Shown one piece after another: positions 8,400-18,302 of a stretch of DNA of 64,000 bases. This stretch comes from Gramella sp. AN32 (GTDB lineage: Bacteria; Bacteroidota; Bacteroidia; Flavobacteriales; Flavobacteriaceae): positions 17,282 through 81,281 of the forward strand of contig NZ_QEYO01000021.1 of assembly GCF_023718305.1 (NCBI RefSeq). The letters are read 5' to 3'. The notes beneath the pieces were generated by a model that had not been told where the DNA came from, made no database searches, and saw nothing but the letters and a program-made list of their open reading frames with translations. The number at the start of each line of letters is the position of its first letter. Positions within the stretch are counted from its first letter, which is position 1. Position numbers and translations under genes: made by a program.

Positions 8400-11300
8400 A
8401 TGGAAATGAATATTACACTTAAGAATTCTGTGATTTTAATAATATTTTTAATCACAAGTATTTATGCTAAAGCACAAGTTGGAATTTCCGGGACCGTTAC
8501 TGATGAAGATGGTATACCAATTCCAGGAGTTACGGTATTGGAAGAAGATACTTCTAATGGTACCGTAACCAATTTTGATGGCGAATTTAATCTAGAGGTG
8601 AATTCTCTTGATTCGCAAATTGTATTTTCAAGTATTGGGTTTGAATCGAAAACGATTTCGATTCCGGAAAATGGTATAATAAATATATCCCTTCAGAATG
8701 ATTTGCAGCAACTTTCTGAAGTTGTAGTTGTGGGATATGGTAATGTTCAGCGTCAAGATTTAACTGGATCAGTAAGTACTTTAAAAACCGAGAAGATTGA
8801 AGATATTCCTGCTAATTCTATAGAACGCAACCTACAAGGAAGAATTGCAGGTTTGCAGGTCTCAACACCATCTCAGGATCCGGGAGCGGGCGCAACAGTA
8901 CGAATTCGTGGTGGGAGTTCATTAAGAGGTTCTAATTCCCCGTTAATAGTTGTTGATGGTTTTCCTCTGGGTGATGCAGGTAATTTAAAACAAATAAACC
9001 CTGCGGATATTGAAAGTGTGGACGTTTTAAAAGATGCTTCTGCTTCAGCCATTTATGGCTCAAGGGGTGCTAATGGAGTAATAATCATCACTACAAATCG
9101 AGCGAAGGAAGGAAAAACTAATGTGAGAATTCAGCAACAATCTTCAGTGTCATATTTTAACTCAGAGGTTGACTTATGGAGAGATCCTGTTCTTTTAGCT
9201 CAAATTAATAATGAATCAAGAATTAATGGTGGGTTTCAGCCTCTGTATATAGGGGCTCAGAATGCAACAGGCGTTTATTACCCTTCAGTTTATGAACTGC
9301 AATCAGGTGAATGGCCCAATTTCACAAGTTGGGACGATATCGTCTTTAGAGATGCGCCGATTTCAAATAATACTACTATTAGTTTAAACAGTGGTACGGA
9401 AAAAACCAGCTTTAATTTAAGTGCCAACTATTTCACTGATATGGGAGTTTATAAAGATGACGACTATAGTAAGATAGGTTATAACCTTAGAGTGGATCAT
9501 GACCTCTTTGAAGACTTTAAAATTAGATTTTCGAATGTTCTTAGCAAAGGTAACCGTGATGCAAACTCAGGGCTGGCATACTGGCGAAATCCTATATTTC
9601 CAGTCTATGATGAAAATGGAGACTACTTTCTTGTTGGTACCAATGATTATTCTCACCCTGTTGCTATTTCCGAAAATAGACTGGATGAAACGAAAACAAC
9701 AGATGTCATTACTTCATTAGCTTTGGAATATGACATCTTCGATGCTCTTAAACTAACTTCCCGAATTAATTATAAATACGGCGAGTATATTAATGACCAG
9801 TTTTTTCCCAGTACATATACTGAGGCAGGAGATTTCAACAATGGAGCAGCATCTATTAATAATTGGCAGTCTCATAATTTTGTAACTGAAACTTTTGCCA
9901 ATTATGATGAAACATTCGGTGATCATACGATTGGAGCAACGGGGGGATTTACTTACGAAAATTATTTGCAAAGAAATTCTTCTCTGGGAGCTTTTGATTT
10001 CGTAAATGAAACAATGCAAAATGAAAATATTGGAGCGGGTAATCCAGAATTGAATCGAGTCTCCAATGGTCATGTAGAAACAGAGCTTGTCTCTGGTATA
10101 TTTAGACTAAATTATGGATTTCTAAACCGCTATTTAGCGACATTCACTGGTCGGGTGGATGGTTCTTCCAAATTCGGAAAGAATAATAAATGGGCGTTTT
10201 TTCCATCTGGTGCTCTTAGCTGGAAATTGCATGAAGAAGACTTCCTAAAAGATGTCGAAACCATAGACCAATTAAAATTAAGGCTTAGTTACGGTATATC
10301 AGGTAACCAGGGAATTAGTCCTTATCAAACCTTAAGCCGATATGGGGTAAGTCAATATTATGACAATGGAAGTTGGGTAACTGCTATAGGACCAGGATTT
10401 GAAGTGGGAAGAGCAGGTCAAGGTGGGATCGAGGTGTTGTGGGGAGGAATTCCTAACCCAGATCTCAAATGGGAAACTACCTCTCAATATGATATTGGTT
10501 TAGATATGGCATTATTTAATGAGAAGCTAAGCCTAACATTTGATTATTATAAAAAGCATACTCGGGATTTATTACGAGAGAGAATCCTTACTCCTTCATC
10601 AAGCTATGATCGTATTTGGATAAATAACGGAGAAATTACAAATGAAGGTTTTGAGCTGAGCGTCAATGCAAATATGATTGATAAAGAAGACTTTAGTTTT
10701 AGTTCAACTTTAATATTCTTTACAAACGAAAACGAAGTACTTGATCTTGGTGGTGTAGCTGAATCGGGCTTACTTATAGATCCTAACACCGGAATGCAAT
10801 TTGAATATTCCGGGAACAGTCTTGCACAATTTCGTCAGTATCCGAATATTCTTGCTGTAGGGGAGCCTGTCAATGTCTTCTATGGTTATAAAACTGATGG
10901 AATTATTCAGACTTTACAAGAAGGTATTGATGCCGGTTTGGACGGGGATTTAGCTCAACCTGGTGAATTTAAATATGTTGATGTTAACAGTGACGGAATT
11001 ATTAATTTAGATGATAGGACAATAATAGGGGATCCAAATCCGGATTTTAATTTAAGTCTTGGTTTTGACCTAAATTATAAAAACTTTGATTTTAGTATAT
11101 TTTTTAATGGAAGTTTTGGTCAGGATGTGATTAATACGCAAAGGTTCAATCAACCAAGTAACCTTCCTTATCGCTGGACTTTAGACAATCCAACTAATGA
11201 CTATCCAAGATTACGCGATGGTAGGCAAACATACTTTTCAGACTGGTGGGTAGAGGATGGTTCCTTTGTAAGGGTACAGAATCTTACTTTGGGATATACG

Positions 11301-11474
11301 CTTCCTTTCGATGATTCAATAATTTACAATGCTAGGATATATATAAATGGGAATAATCTATATACATTCTCCGATTTTGAAGGATATGACCCCGAAGTAG
11401 GTACCGATGGTATCTATTGGGGCGGGTATCCTAGACTTCGTCAGTTGACATTCGGATTAGATCTAACCTTTTAA
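8400..11474 (+). CDS. SusC-like TonB-dependent outer-membrane transporter
   Basis: 1024 residues from the ATG at 8400 (a TTG at 8397 is the alternative). Signal peptide about 1-25 (ends YAKAQ), then a carboxypeptidase-regulatory-like domain (GISGTVTDEDGIPIPGVTVLE), the SusC marker SEVVVVGYGNVQRQDLTGSVS, a plug domain (RIRGGSSLRGSNSPLIVVDG, IYGSRGANGVIIITT) and a long beta-barrel ending in an aromatic residue (LTFGLDLTF). It imports oligosaccharides across the outer membrane with the SusD partner encoded 11 bp downstream. It is the first gene of the mannan operon, probably under the divergent AraC regulator. Confidence 0.96.
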   Translation: MEMNITLKNSVILIIFLITSIYAKAQVGISGTVTDEDGIPIPGVTVLEEDTSNGTVTNFDGEFNLEVNSLDSQIVFSSIGFESKTISIPENGIINISLQNDLQQLSEVVVVGYGNVQRQDLTGSVSTLKTEKIEDIPANSIERNLQGRIAGLQVSTPSQDPGAGATVRIRGGSSLRGSNSPLIVVDGFPLGDAGNLKQINPADIESVDVLKDASASAIYGSRGANGVIIITTNRAKEGKTNVRIQQQSSVSYFNSEVDLWRDPVLLAQINNESRINGGFQPLYIGAQNATGVYYPSVYELQSGEWPNFTSWDDIVFRDAPISNNTTISLNSGTEKTSFNLSANYFTDMGVYKDDDYSKIGYNLRVDHDLFEDFKIRFSNVLSKGNRDANSGLAYWRNPIFPVYDENGDYFLVGTNDYSHPVAISENRLDETKTTDVITSLALEYDIFDALKLTSRINYKYGEYINDQFFPSTYTEAGDFNNGAASINNWQSHNFVTETFANYDETFGDHTIGATGGFTYENYLQRNSSLGAFDFVNETMQNENIGAGNPELNRVSNGHVETELVSGIFRLNYGFLNRYLATFTGRVDGSSKFGKNNKWAFFPSGALSWKLHEEDFLKDVETIDQLKLRLSYGISGNQGISPYQTLSRYGVSQYYDNGSWVTAIGPGFEVGRAGQGGIEVLWGGIPNPDLKWETTSQYDIGLDMALFNEKLSLTFDYYKKHTRDLLRERILTPSSSYDRIWINNGEITNEGFELSVNANMIDKEDFSFSSTLIFFTNENEVLDLGGVAESGLLIDPNTGMQFEYSGNSLAQFRQYPNILAVGEPVNVFYGYKTDGIIQTLQEGIDAGLDGDLAQPGEFKYVDVNSDGIINLDDRTIIGDPNPDFNLSLGFDLNYKNFDFSIFFNGSFGQDVINTQRFNQPSNLPYRWTLDNPTNDYPRLRDGRQTYFSDWWVEDGSFVRVQNLTLGYTLPFDDSIIYNARIYINGNNLYTFSDFEGYDPEVGTDGIYWGGYPRLRQLTFGLDLTF

Positions 11475-11485
11475 AAAAAATTATT

Positions 11486-12979
11486 ATGAAATACTTATAT
11501 AAATTAGGACTACTTTTTACTTTTTTGGGAATTCTATCCTGCGATCTAGAAGAAGATCCATATGGATTTTATTCAGAAGAAAATTTTTATCAAACCGAAG
11601 CTGATGCCACTGCGGCTATTAATTACGCCTATGATGCATTGACCTATCTGGAATATTCAAGAGCAATTTATTTTCTAGGCGATTTACCCACGGATGAAAT
11701 TTTTCCAAAGAATGATGAGGGAATAGATGTACAAAATTTAAACAATTGGCAGGTTTCGACTTTTCAGAATAATAATATCCTTAATAATTTTTTTAAGTAT
11801 GCCTATATAGCAATAAACAGGTCAAATGCTGTTCTCGAAAATGTGCCTGAAGCTAATTATGATGAACAATTTCAGAATCAAATTGTTGGTGAAGCATATT
11901 TTTTACGAGCTTGGAACTATTTCAACCTCGTCAGAGCATTTGGTAACGTTCCTATTCATAAGAATGTAGTTCAAACTCTCAATCAAACTTCAGCACCACT
12001 TTCGGAAAATCTGGATGAGATATATGACTTAATAATCTCAGATTGCGAAAAGTCTATTGAACTTTTAGGAATAAATCAAAGGCTTGGAAGAGCTGATAAA
12101 GTTGCAGCTCAAGCTTTATTGGCAAAGGTTTATCTGCAAATTGCTTCTGCCAAGGAAAACGGAGTTTCCCAATATATGGAAATGAATAGAGAGGTAAATT
12201 CCATGTATAGTATGGCAGAGCAAACAGCTGCTCAAGTTTTAGAAGGACATTCTGTATACGGTTTCGAAGATAATTTATTGGATATTTATGATGTTGAAAT
12301 GCCTTTAGGAAGCGAAAATATTTTTCTTCTTTCAATGGATAGAAGTGGAACTATTGAAGGAGATTACTCTAAGATTTCCAAATTATTTATTCCCTATATA
12401 GATGGAGCAACCATTTATTTACCAAATCCTAATGGGACCTATACACCCTCTCATGATGGTTGGAGCGTATTTAATACTCAAACCGAATTTTATAATAGCT
12501 ACGATAATAGCGACAAGAGAAAAACAGAATTAATTGTGGATAGTGTTTATAATGCTCAAGCTGAACTTTCGGCAACTTATCCTGGAGCAATCGTCTACCC
12601 ATTTTCCCGAAAGTATATTGATCCAAATTTCATAGGGGATAAAACAAGTACAAAACCATTTTTGTTAAGGTATTCGGATGTTGCACTTATCTATGCTGAA
12701 GCGGCAGGACCGACATCACAGGCTTATGATTATGTGAATTATATAAGAAATAGAGCGGGGCTTAATGATTTAGAATCTGGATTGAGTATAGATGATTTTA
12801 GGGAAGCAGTGTTACGTGAAAGGAAATGGGAGCTTGCCTGGGAAGGCAATAGGCTTTACGATTTGAGAAGGTTTAATATAGTTACGGAGACTGTATCGGA
12901 AGCATCAGGATTATCTAAAGATGAGGCCAATTTTTATCCTCTTCCCCAAAGGGAAATTGATTTGAACCCTAGTTTATAA
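11486..12979 (+). CDS. SusD/RagB family outer-membrane lipoprotein
   Basis: 497 residues. The lipoprotein signal MKYLYKLGLLFTFLGILSC places the acylated cysteine at residue 19. SusD-type features follow: an N-terminal TPR-like helical region (EENFYQTEADATAAINYAYDAL, GEAYFLRAWNYFNLVRAFGNVP) and the C-terminal RKWELAWEGNRLYDLRRF segment. It caps the SusC barrel and captures oligosaccharides at the cell surface. Eleven bases separate it from SusC, so the two are translated from one message. Confidence 0.95.
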   Translation: MKYLYKLGLLFTFLGILSCDLEEDPYGFYSEENFYQTEADATAAINYAYDALTYLEYSRAIYFLGDLPTDEIFPKNDEGIDVQNLNNWQVSTFQNNNILNNFFKYAYIAINRSNAVLENVPEANYDEQFQNQIVGEAYFLRAWNYFNLVRAFGNVPIHKNVVQTLNQTSAPLSENLDEIYDLIISDCEKSIELLGINQRLGRADKVAAQALLAKVYLQIASAKENGVSQYMEMNREVNSMYSMAEQTAAQVLEGHSVYGFEDNLLDIYDVEMPLGSENIFLLSMDRSGTIEGDYSKISKLFIPYIDGATIYLPNPNGTYTPSHDGWSVFNTQTEFYNSYDNSDKRKTELIVDSVYNAQAELSATYPGAIVYPFSRKYIDPNFIGDKTSTKPFLLRYSDVALIYAEAAGPTSQAYDYVNYIRNRAGLNDLESGLSIDDFREAVLRERKWELAWEGNRLYDLRRFNIVTETVSEASGLSKDEANFYPLPQREIDLNPSL

Positions 12980-12995
12980 TTAAAATAAAAAAACA

Positions 12996-13937
12996 ATGAA
13001 AAAATTAAAATTTCTGATACTGATATTAATCGGAATCATCTCATATAGCTGTCAGGATGATCCTTGGGAGGATATAGAATCTGGTGACTGGAATAACGAA
13101 AGAAGTATTATTTCAATTAAGTTTCAGAACCAGGTAGGACAACCAGTTATTGAGAGAATTAATGAAGAAACTGGACAAATTGAACTTTCTATTAATGGAG
13201 ATGCTGTTGAGGATTTAAGTTCTATAAATTTAACAGAACTTGTATTATCATATGGAGCGACCTCAAATATTAAAGAAGGTGAAAGTCTTAATTTTGAAAA
13301 TTCGGACAATACGGCAGTCCTAACAGTTACATCGCAAAATGGAAAAAAGCGGGATTATACCATTAAGGTTAATTCATTCAGTGAAACCATTTTAGGTAGA
13401 TATGAAATCGATAAACTGGTATTGTATGGAGGGACAGGACCCGAATATGGAGGAGGAGCTGTGTTGGATTTAACATCTAAACCATGGATATGGCCTGAAA
13501 CACAAGGGCCTCAGGCTGAACTTGATAATTATCTTGTTTTTGAATTAGGAGGAATTACGGCGGAAGGAAATACATATGGTACGGTAACTAATTATGCCGG
13601 ACCAGATGAAACATACGCTGATTTCCAGTTCGTTCTCGATCCTGTAACAGATGTAAACAATTTTTATAGAAAAATACCGAAAGGTGAAGCAGAGTGGATG
13701 AGAGACTATAATACAGGTACTATTACTTTTACCTTCACCGATGGTCGTACTACCACAGGAACTATAGAATCAGCGGGTACAGTAGATCTCGGTAACGGAT
13801 TGAGTAAAACTATAGAGAATATGGCTTTTGTTTTCAATTTAAACGGAACTGACGACTGGGACAATATTTATTCTGATTTTGATAAGTTCGTCAAGCGTCC
13901 AAGAAGATATTGGATTGAAGTCACGAAAACAGAATAA
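12996..13937 (+). CDS. Probable surface glycan-binding lipoprotein
   Basis: 313 residues with a lipoprotein signal (MKKLKFLILILIGIISYSC, Cys 19). An N-terminal beta-sandwich (about 30-125) with the segment NTAVLTVTSQNGKKRDYTIKVN resembles the Ig-like DUF5018-type domains of Bacteroidota lipoproteins. The C-terminal part, rich in Trp, Tyr and Gly, may form the binding face. The third position after SusC/SusD is that of SusE/SGBP proteins, which hold polysaccharide at the surface. I do not recognise a named family for the C-terminal half, so the role is inferred from position and signal. Confidence 0.65.
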   Translation: MKKLKFLILILIGIISYSCQDDPWEDIESGDWNNERSIISIKFQNQVGQPVIERINEETGQIELSINGDAVEDLSSINLTELVLSYGATSNIKEGESLNFENSDNTAVLTVTSQNGKKRDYTIKVNSFSETILGRYEIDKLVLYGGTGPEYGGGAVLDLTSKPWIWPETQGPQAELDNYLVFELGGITAEGNTYGTVTNYAGPDETYADFQFVLDPVTDVNNFYRKIPKGEAEWMRDYNTGTITFTFTDGRTTTGTIESAGTVDLGNGLSKTIENMAFVFNLNGTDDWDNIYSDFDKFVKRPRRYWIEVTKTE

Positions 13938-13943
13938 TTAGTA

Positions 13944-15422
13944 ATGAAATATTCCTGGTTGTCTTATATAACATTCAGTTTAAGTTTGATTTTAGCCTCC
14001 ATTAGTAGCAGTTGTATGGCACAAGCTGATGCAACTGTTACTGTTGAAGGAAATATTATTACACTTGAAAATTATTTAGGGAATGGCGTTCAATGGGATC
14101 CGTATCAAGTGGATTATGGTGAGGTAGAGCTAGAAATTTCCAAAACCGATTGGGATAAATTATATAGTCGCCTTGACTTTATGAAACCTCAGGTTGTTAG
14201 AGTAATGGTAAATACTACTTCATCCATCACTAATGATACATTAAATCCTTATAAGAAATTCAAGGATTTAAAACCGATACTGGATTATTGTCAGTCTCGC
14301 TCGGTAACTGTAACCTTTGGTGATTGGGGTGGGGGAATGGTGGATAGTGAGGCCAATACCATCAATGAGAAAAATTTGAAACATGCTGCTAAATATCTGG
14401 AGTTTTTAGTTAATACTAAGAATTATAACTGTATTAAATATTACAATCTAATAAATGAGCCGAACGGTTTTTGGTCTTCTACTGATGGTAATTACAATTT
14501 GTGGAAGAATGCAACGCAGTTTTTTTATAATGAATTGGAAGACCTGGATTTAGCTCATAAAGTAAAAATTATGGCTCCTGATATAGCAATTTGGAAAACG
14601 GATAAAATTGATTGGGTGACTAAAAGTGCTGATGATCTTGAGGATGCTGTAGGTTTATATGATATTCACACATATCCGTCAAAAGCTACTGTGAATTCTG
14701 GAAGATACGAGAATATTATACGCTCATATAGAGAAGCAGCACCCAGGGATGTTCCGATGATCATGGGTGAAATCGGATTTAAATTCGTCGAACCAGAAGA
14801 TTCTATTTACCAAAAAGAAAATATTCGCCGGGCTAAGGCAAAACCTTATGCATCTATAGAAGATTCTCAAATGTTTGTGTATGATTATAGTTATGGAATT
14901 GATATGGCTGATGCGCTTTTTCAAACAGTTAATGCTGGTTATGCAGGGTGTGTAGTATGGATGTTGGATGATGCTATGCATTCAAAAGAATCTCCTGATA
15001 AACTTAAGGTTTGGGGATTCTGGAATATTCTCGGTGAAGAGTATTTTGGCGATTCGGAAGAAGAAGTAAGACCCTGGTATTATGCATGGTCTTTACTCAG
15101 TAAATATATGCCGCAAGGGAGTAAGATCCTAAAAGTAGAAACGGCTGGTGACCCAGCAATTAAGGCTATAGCTTTAAAATATAAAGGTGCTTACACAATT
15201 GCAATAATTAATATCTCTGGTGAAAATAAAAAATTAGACCTAATGCCTTTGAATTATGAAGGAAAGAGCCTTTTTAAAAAATTTGTTTATGCAAACGGTC
15301 ATCTAAATAAAGTAGGGGGTCATAGTTTGAAACCCAATGATGAGATAAACCTAGTGTTTTCTTCAGAAAACCAATTAGACGTTTCTGCTGAATCGTTGAC
15401 AGTTTTAACTACCATTAAATAA
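13944..15422 (+). CDS. Clan GH-A-like glycoside hydrolase, family uncertain (paralogue 1)
   Basis: 492 residues, probably exported (hydrophobic start to about residue 26, possibly a lipobox at Cys 24). A TIM barrel is suggested by YYNLINEPNGFW, with the acid/base Glu at 172 after the fourth strand, and PMIMGEIGFKF, with the nucleophile Glu at 276 after the seventh. The C-terminal 90 residues look like a beta-sandwich (YTIAIINISGENKKLDL). It is clearly a paralogue of the 19348-20922 product, sharing RLDFMKPQVVRV, YYNLINEPNG, YDIHTYP and VWMLDDAMH-type blocks. Placement in a mannan locus suggests a beta-mannoside or glucomannan substrate. I could not assign a GH family. Confidence 0.7.
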   Translation: MKYSWLSYITFSLSLILASISSSCMAQADATVTVEGNIITLENYLGNGVQWDPYQVDYGEVELEISKTDWDKLYSRLDFMKPQVVRVMVNTTSSITNDTLNPYKKFKDLKPILDYCQSRSVTVTFGDWGGGMVDSEANTINEKNLKHAAKYLEFLVNTKNYNCIKYYNLINEPNGFWSSTDGNYNLWKNATQFFYNELEDLDLAHKVKIMAPDIAIWKTDKIDWVTKSADDLEDAVGLYDIHTYPSKATVNSGRYENIIRSYREAAPRDVPMIMGEIGFKFVEPEDSIYQKENIRRAKAKPYASIEDSQMFVYDYSYGIDMADALFQTVNAGYAGCVVWMLDDAMHSKESPDKLKVWGFWNILGEEYFGDSEEEVRPWYYAWSLLSKYMPQGSKILKVETAGDPAIKAIALKYKGAYTIAIINISGENKKLDLMPLNYEGKSLFKKFVYANGHLNKVGGHSLKPNDEINLVFSSENQLDVSAESLTVLTTIK

Positions 15423-15428
15423 TATTCT

Positions 15429-16634
15429 ATGAAAATGAAAACGAGAATGAATTGGCTGATTTTATTACTATTTACTATTATTAGTTGTTCTGAAGAATCT
15501 CCCGAAGTAAATGAAACTGATGGTGAGACAGGAGAAGAAATCGAAGATACTACTTTAAGCCTGGTCGATTCAAAAGCTACTGAAGATACAAAAGCATTGT
15601 ACGCCAATTTATGGGAGGTTCAACAAAGCGGTACTATGTTTGGTCATCACGATGATTTAATATATGGACGTAACTGGTATACCGAAAATGGGCGGTCTGA
15701 TATAAAAGATGTGGTCGGTGATTATCCAGCTGTCTTTAGTGTAGATGTTGCAGAAATCATGGACGACAGAAGCAATGGGTCAGACTTAAATGATGACAGA
15801 ATTCGAACAATTAAAGAAGCACGTTCAAGGGGAGAGGTAATCATTGCAAATATGCATCTAAATAATCCTTTAACCGGGGGAGACTCTTGGGATAACTCCA
15901 GTAATATAGTCGCTAAGGAAATTTTGACTGATGGGAGCACTACCCAGGTTAAATATGTAGGTTGGCTCGATAAGTTAGCAGAGTTTGCTAATAATCTTAA
16001 AGATAGTAATGGAGAATTAATTCCAATAATATTCAGACCATTTCATGAACATACCCAAACGTGGTCATGGTGGGGTAGAAGTGCCACAACGCAAACTGAA
16101 TTCGTACAGCTTTGGAAGTTTACCATTGATTACTTAAAAGATTCTAAGGATGTACATAATTTTATTTATGCTATATCTCCTCAATTAGATCAGGCTGGTT
16201 CTAAGGATAGCTTTCTGTTTCGTTGGCCTGGAGATGACTATGTTGATTTTATAGGTATGGACAGCTATCATGGTACCAATACATCAGCCTTTAGCACCAA
16301 CCTACGGAATTTGACATTATTATCACAGGAAAAAATGATGCCTTGTGGTGTTACTGAAACAGGTGTTGAAGGAATTCGCTACGCAGATGGAACTCCTATC
16401 GATGATTACTGGACAAACGAAATTGGAATACCGCTAGCTGGAAAGGAAATATCGATGATTGTTCTATGGCGAAATAAATATGATCCCGACCAAAATGGAC
16501 ATCATTACTTTGCTCCGTTTGAAGGAGAAGCTACGACAGAAAACTTCGTTGATTTTTATGAGATGTCTCATATACTATTCAGTAACGACTTACCGAATAT
16601 GTACGGAATGCCTAATAATATAAAAGTAGAATAA
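15429..16634 (+). CDS. GH26 endo-beta-1,4-mannanase, lipoprotein
   Basis: 401 residues. Lipobox cysteine at residue 20 (LLFTIISC) followed by an acidic linker, typical of surface-exposed Bacteroidota lipoproteins. The GH26 hallmarks are present: SGTMFGHHDDLIYG, ANMHLNNP, IIFRPFHEHTQTWSWWG with acid/base Glu 207, IGMDSYHG, and GVTETGVEG with the nucleophile Glu 310. It would cleave internal beta-1,4-mannosyl bonds at the cell surface and feed the SusC/SusD importer. Only 6 bp separates it from the preceding gene and 1 bp from the next. Confidence 0.92.
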   Translation: MKMKTRMNWLILLLFTIISCSEESPEVNETDGETGEEIEDTTLSLVDSKATEDTKALYANLWEVQQSGTMFGHHDDLIYGRNWYTENGRSDIKDVVGDYPAVFSVDVAEIMDDRSNGSDLNDDRIRTIKEARSRGEVIIANMHLNNPLTGGDSWDNSSNIVAKEILTDGSTTQVKYVGWLDKLAEFANNLKDSNGELIPIIFRPFHEHTQTWSWWGRSATTQTEFVQLWKFTIDYLKDSKDVHNFIYAISPQLDQAGSKDSFLFRWPGDDYVDFIGMDSYHGTNTSAFSTNLRNLTLLSQEKMMPCGVTETGVEGIRYADGTPIDDYWTNEIGIPLAGKEISMIVLWRNKYDPDQNGHHYFAPFEGEATTENFVDFYEMSHILFSNDLPNMYGMPNNIKVE

Positions 16635-16635
16635 G

Positions 16636-18294
16636 ATGATTTTCGCAAAAGTACTATTTAATCGAATAAAACTAACTATATCGGCACTGATACTGCTTTT
16701 ATCACTCGGTTGTTATCAAGATGAAGTATTGGAGGAGCAGGAGGAGAACGTTCAGCCGCGCAACATAACCATTAGTCCTCAGCAGGTTCGTATTGGAGGC
16801 TCCAAGTTCTATGTCAATGGACAGGAAATATTTTTCAACGGAGTGAATACCGCATGGCAGCCTCAAAGCGATTATAGTTTGGATTTCCTTGGTAGAAATT
16901 TTGATTATAGCTGGTGGGAAGCAGAGTTTGAACGCTATCGACAGAATCATATTAATCTGGCCAGAGTGTGGATACACGGAGCGGGAAACTACAGCCCATC
17001 GCTAAATGGAGACGGTTTGGTTACTGGAGCGAGTTCTCAATTCTGGACCGATATGGATCAACTAGTTGAAATTGCCAAAAGTAAGGGGGTCTATCTCATG
17101 CCAACCTTCTGGTCTTTTGATATGGTCAAAGATTCCAATAGTTCCAACTATAATCAGTACCGGCAAATCATCAATGATCAAAACAAAACACAATGGTATA
17201 CCGAATATTTTCTTGAACCATTTTTAGCCAGATATGAAAATGAGGCGATCATAATGGGATATGATATTTGCAATGAACCGGAACATATGTGGAGAGATGC
17301 CAATTGCGGGAACTTGCCTAAAGACAATGTTGTTCGTTTTGTTGCAATGATGGCCGCATCGATTAATGAGCACAGTCAGAAACCGGTTACAGTCGGATCG
17401 ATGTGGATCATTTTTAATAGTAACCGTTATGCGGGATGGAATCAGTATGCGGGTAATAATTACAGTGATGCATCGCTTCAGGCACAATTTGCCAATAGCA
17501 ATGCCTATCTGGATTTTTGGTCACCTCACTGGTATCAATGGCAGTCATCTGATGGCCCTTTTGATACCTCTATAGGATACTGGCTGGACAATGGGAACAA
17601 ACCTGCCCTCATAGGAGAGACTCCTGGATATGATATTGATGCGAATACGATGAATAATGCCAACAACTGGAATATTACCTTAACCAATTATTACAAGCAA
17701 TCCTATTGGAATGGATACGCAGGTGTTTGTGCCTGGAAAAACCCACATGAAAATGATGGCTATGGATACTTCAATGAGATTGCTACCGCCACCAGTAACT
17801 TTTATGATGATTTTCCAACCTTGGTGGATCCCAGTGCTAATAGTGGTCTGGTCTCCGGTGAAATATACCAGATAAAATCCGTTGGTACTGGGAAGGTTTT
17901 GGATGTGGAAGGAGGGGTGACTGCGACTTCCAATGGAACCAACGTACAACAGTGGGAATACCTATCGCAAAGCAATCAGCAATGGCAGATTACGGCCGTT
18001 GGAAATGGGTTTTACAGCATCATCGCGCAAAATAGTTATAAAGCTCTAGACGTCCTAGGATTTGATATAACCAATGGCGCAAATGTCGGGCAGTGGGATT
18101 ATGAAGGTAAAACAAACCAACAATGGCAAATAAACCAACTTCCTAACGGATCCTACCAGCTAATTAACAGAAATAGCGGGAAAGCATTAGATGTAGCCAA
18201 CGGGGTGAACGTTAATGATAATGGATTGAACATTCAGCAATGGGAAGTCAATGAGAAGAATAATCAACAATGGCAATTAATTCCAGTAAACTAG
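16636..18294 (+). CDS. GH5-like mannanase/cellulase with C-terminal ricin-type lectin domain
   Basis: 552 residues. Lipobox Cys 26 (LLLSLGC). The catalytic barrel (about 55-390) has GYDICNEPEHMW with acid/base Glu 214 and PALIGETPGYD with nucleophile Glu 328. A beta-trefoil lectin domain follows (about 405-552) with three repeats carrying QQW motifs (NVQQWEY, NVGQWDY, NIQQWEV, each followed by NQQWQ). The trefoil should bind polysaccharide. By eye its codon use is somewhat more GC-rich than neighbouring genes, hinting at separate acquisition. Endo-mannanase is most likely in this context; a cellulase or glucomannanase is possible. Confidence 0.82.
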   Translation: MIFAKVLFNRIKLTISALILLLSLGCYQDEVLEEQEENVQPRNITISPQQVRIGGSKFYVNGQEIFFNGVNTAWQPQSDYSLDFLGRNFDYSWWEAEFERYRQNHINLARVWIHGAGNYSPSLNGDGLVTGASSQFWTDMDQLVEIAKSKGVYLMPTFWSFDMVKDSNSSNYNQYRQIINDQNKTQWYTEYFLEPFLARYENEAIIMGYDICNEPEHMWRDANCGNLPKDNVVRFVAMMAASINEHSQKPVTVGSMWIIFNSNRYAGWNQYAGNNYSDASLQAQFANSNAYLDFWSPHWYQWQSSDGPFDTSIGYWLDNGNKPALIGETPGYDIDANTMNNANNWNITLTNYYKQSYWNGYAGVCAWKNPHENDGYGYFNEIATATSNFYDDFPTLVDPSANSGLVSGEIYQIKSVGTGKVLDVEGGVTATSNGTNVQQWEYLSQSNQQWQITAVGNGFYSIIAQNSYKALDVLGFDITNGANVGQWDYEGKTNQQWQINQLPNGSYQLINRNSGKALDVANGVNVNDNGLNIQQWEVNEKNNQQWQLIPVN

Positions 18295-18302
18295 TAAATA
18301 GA

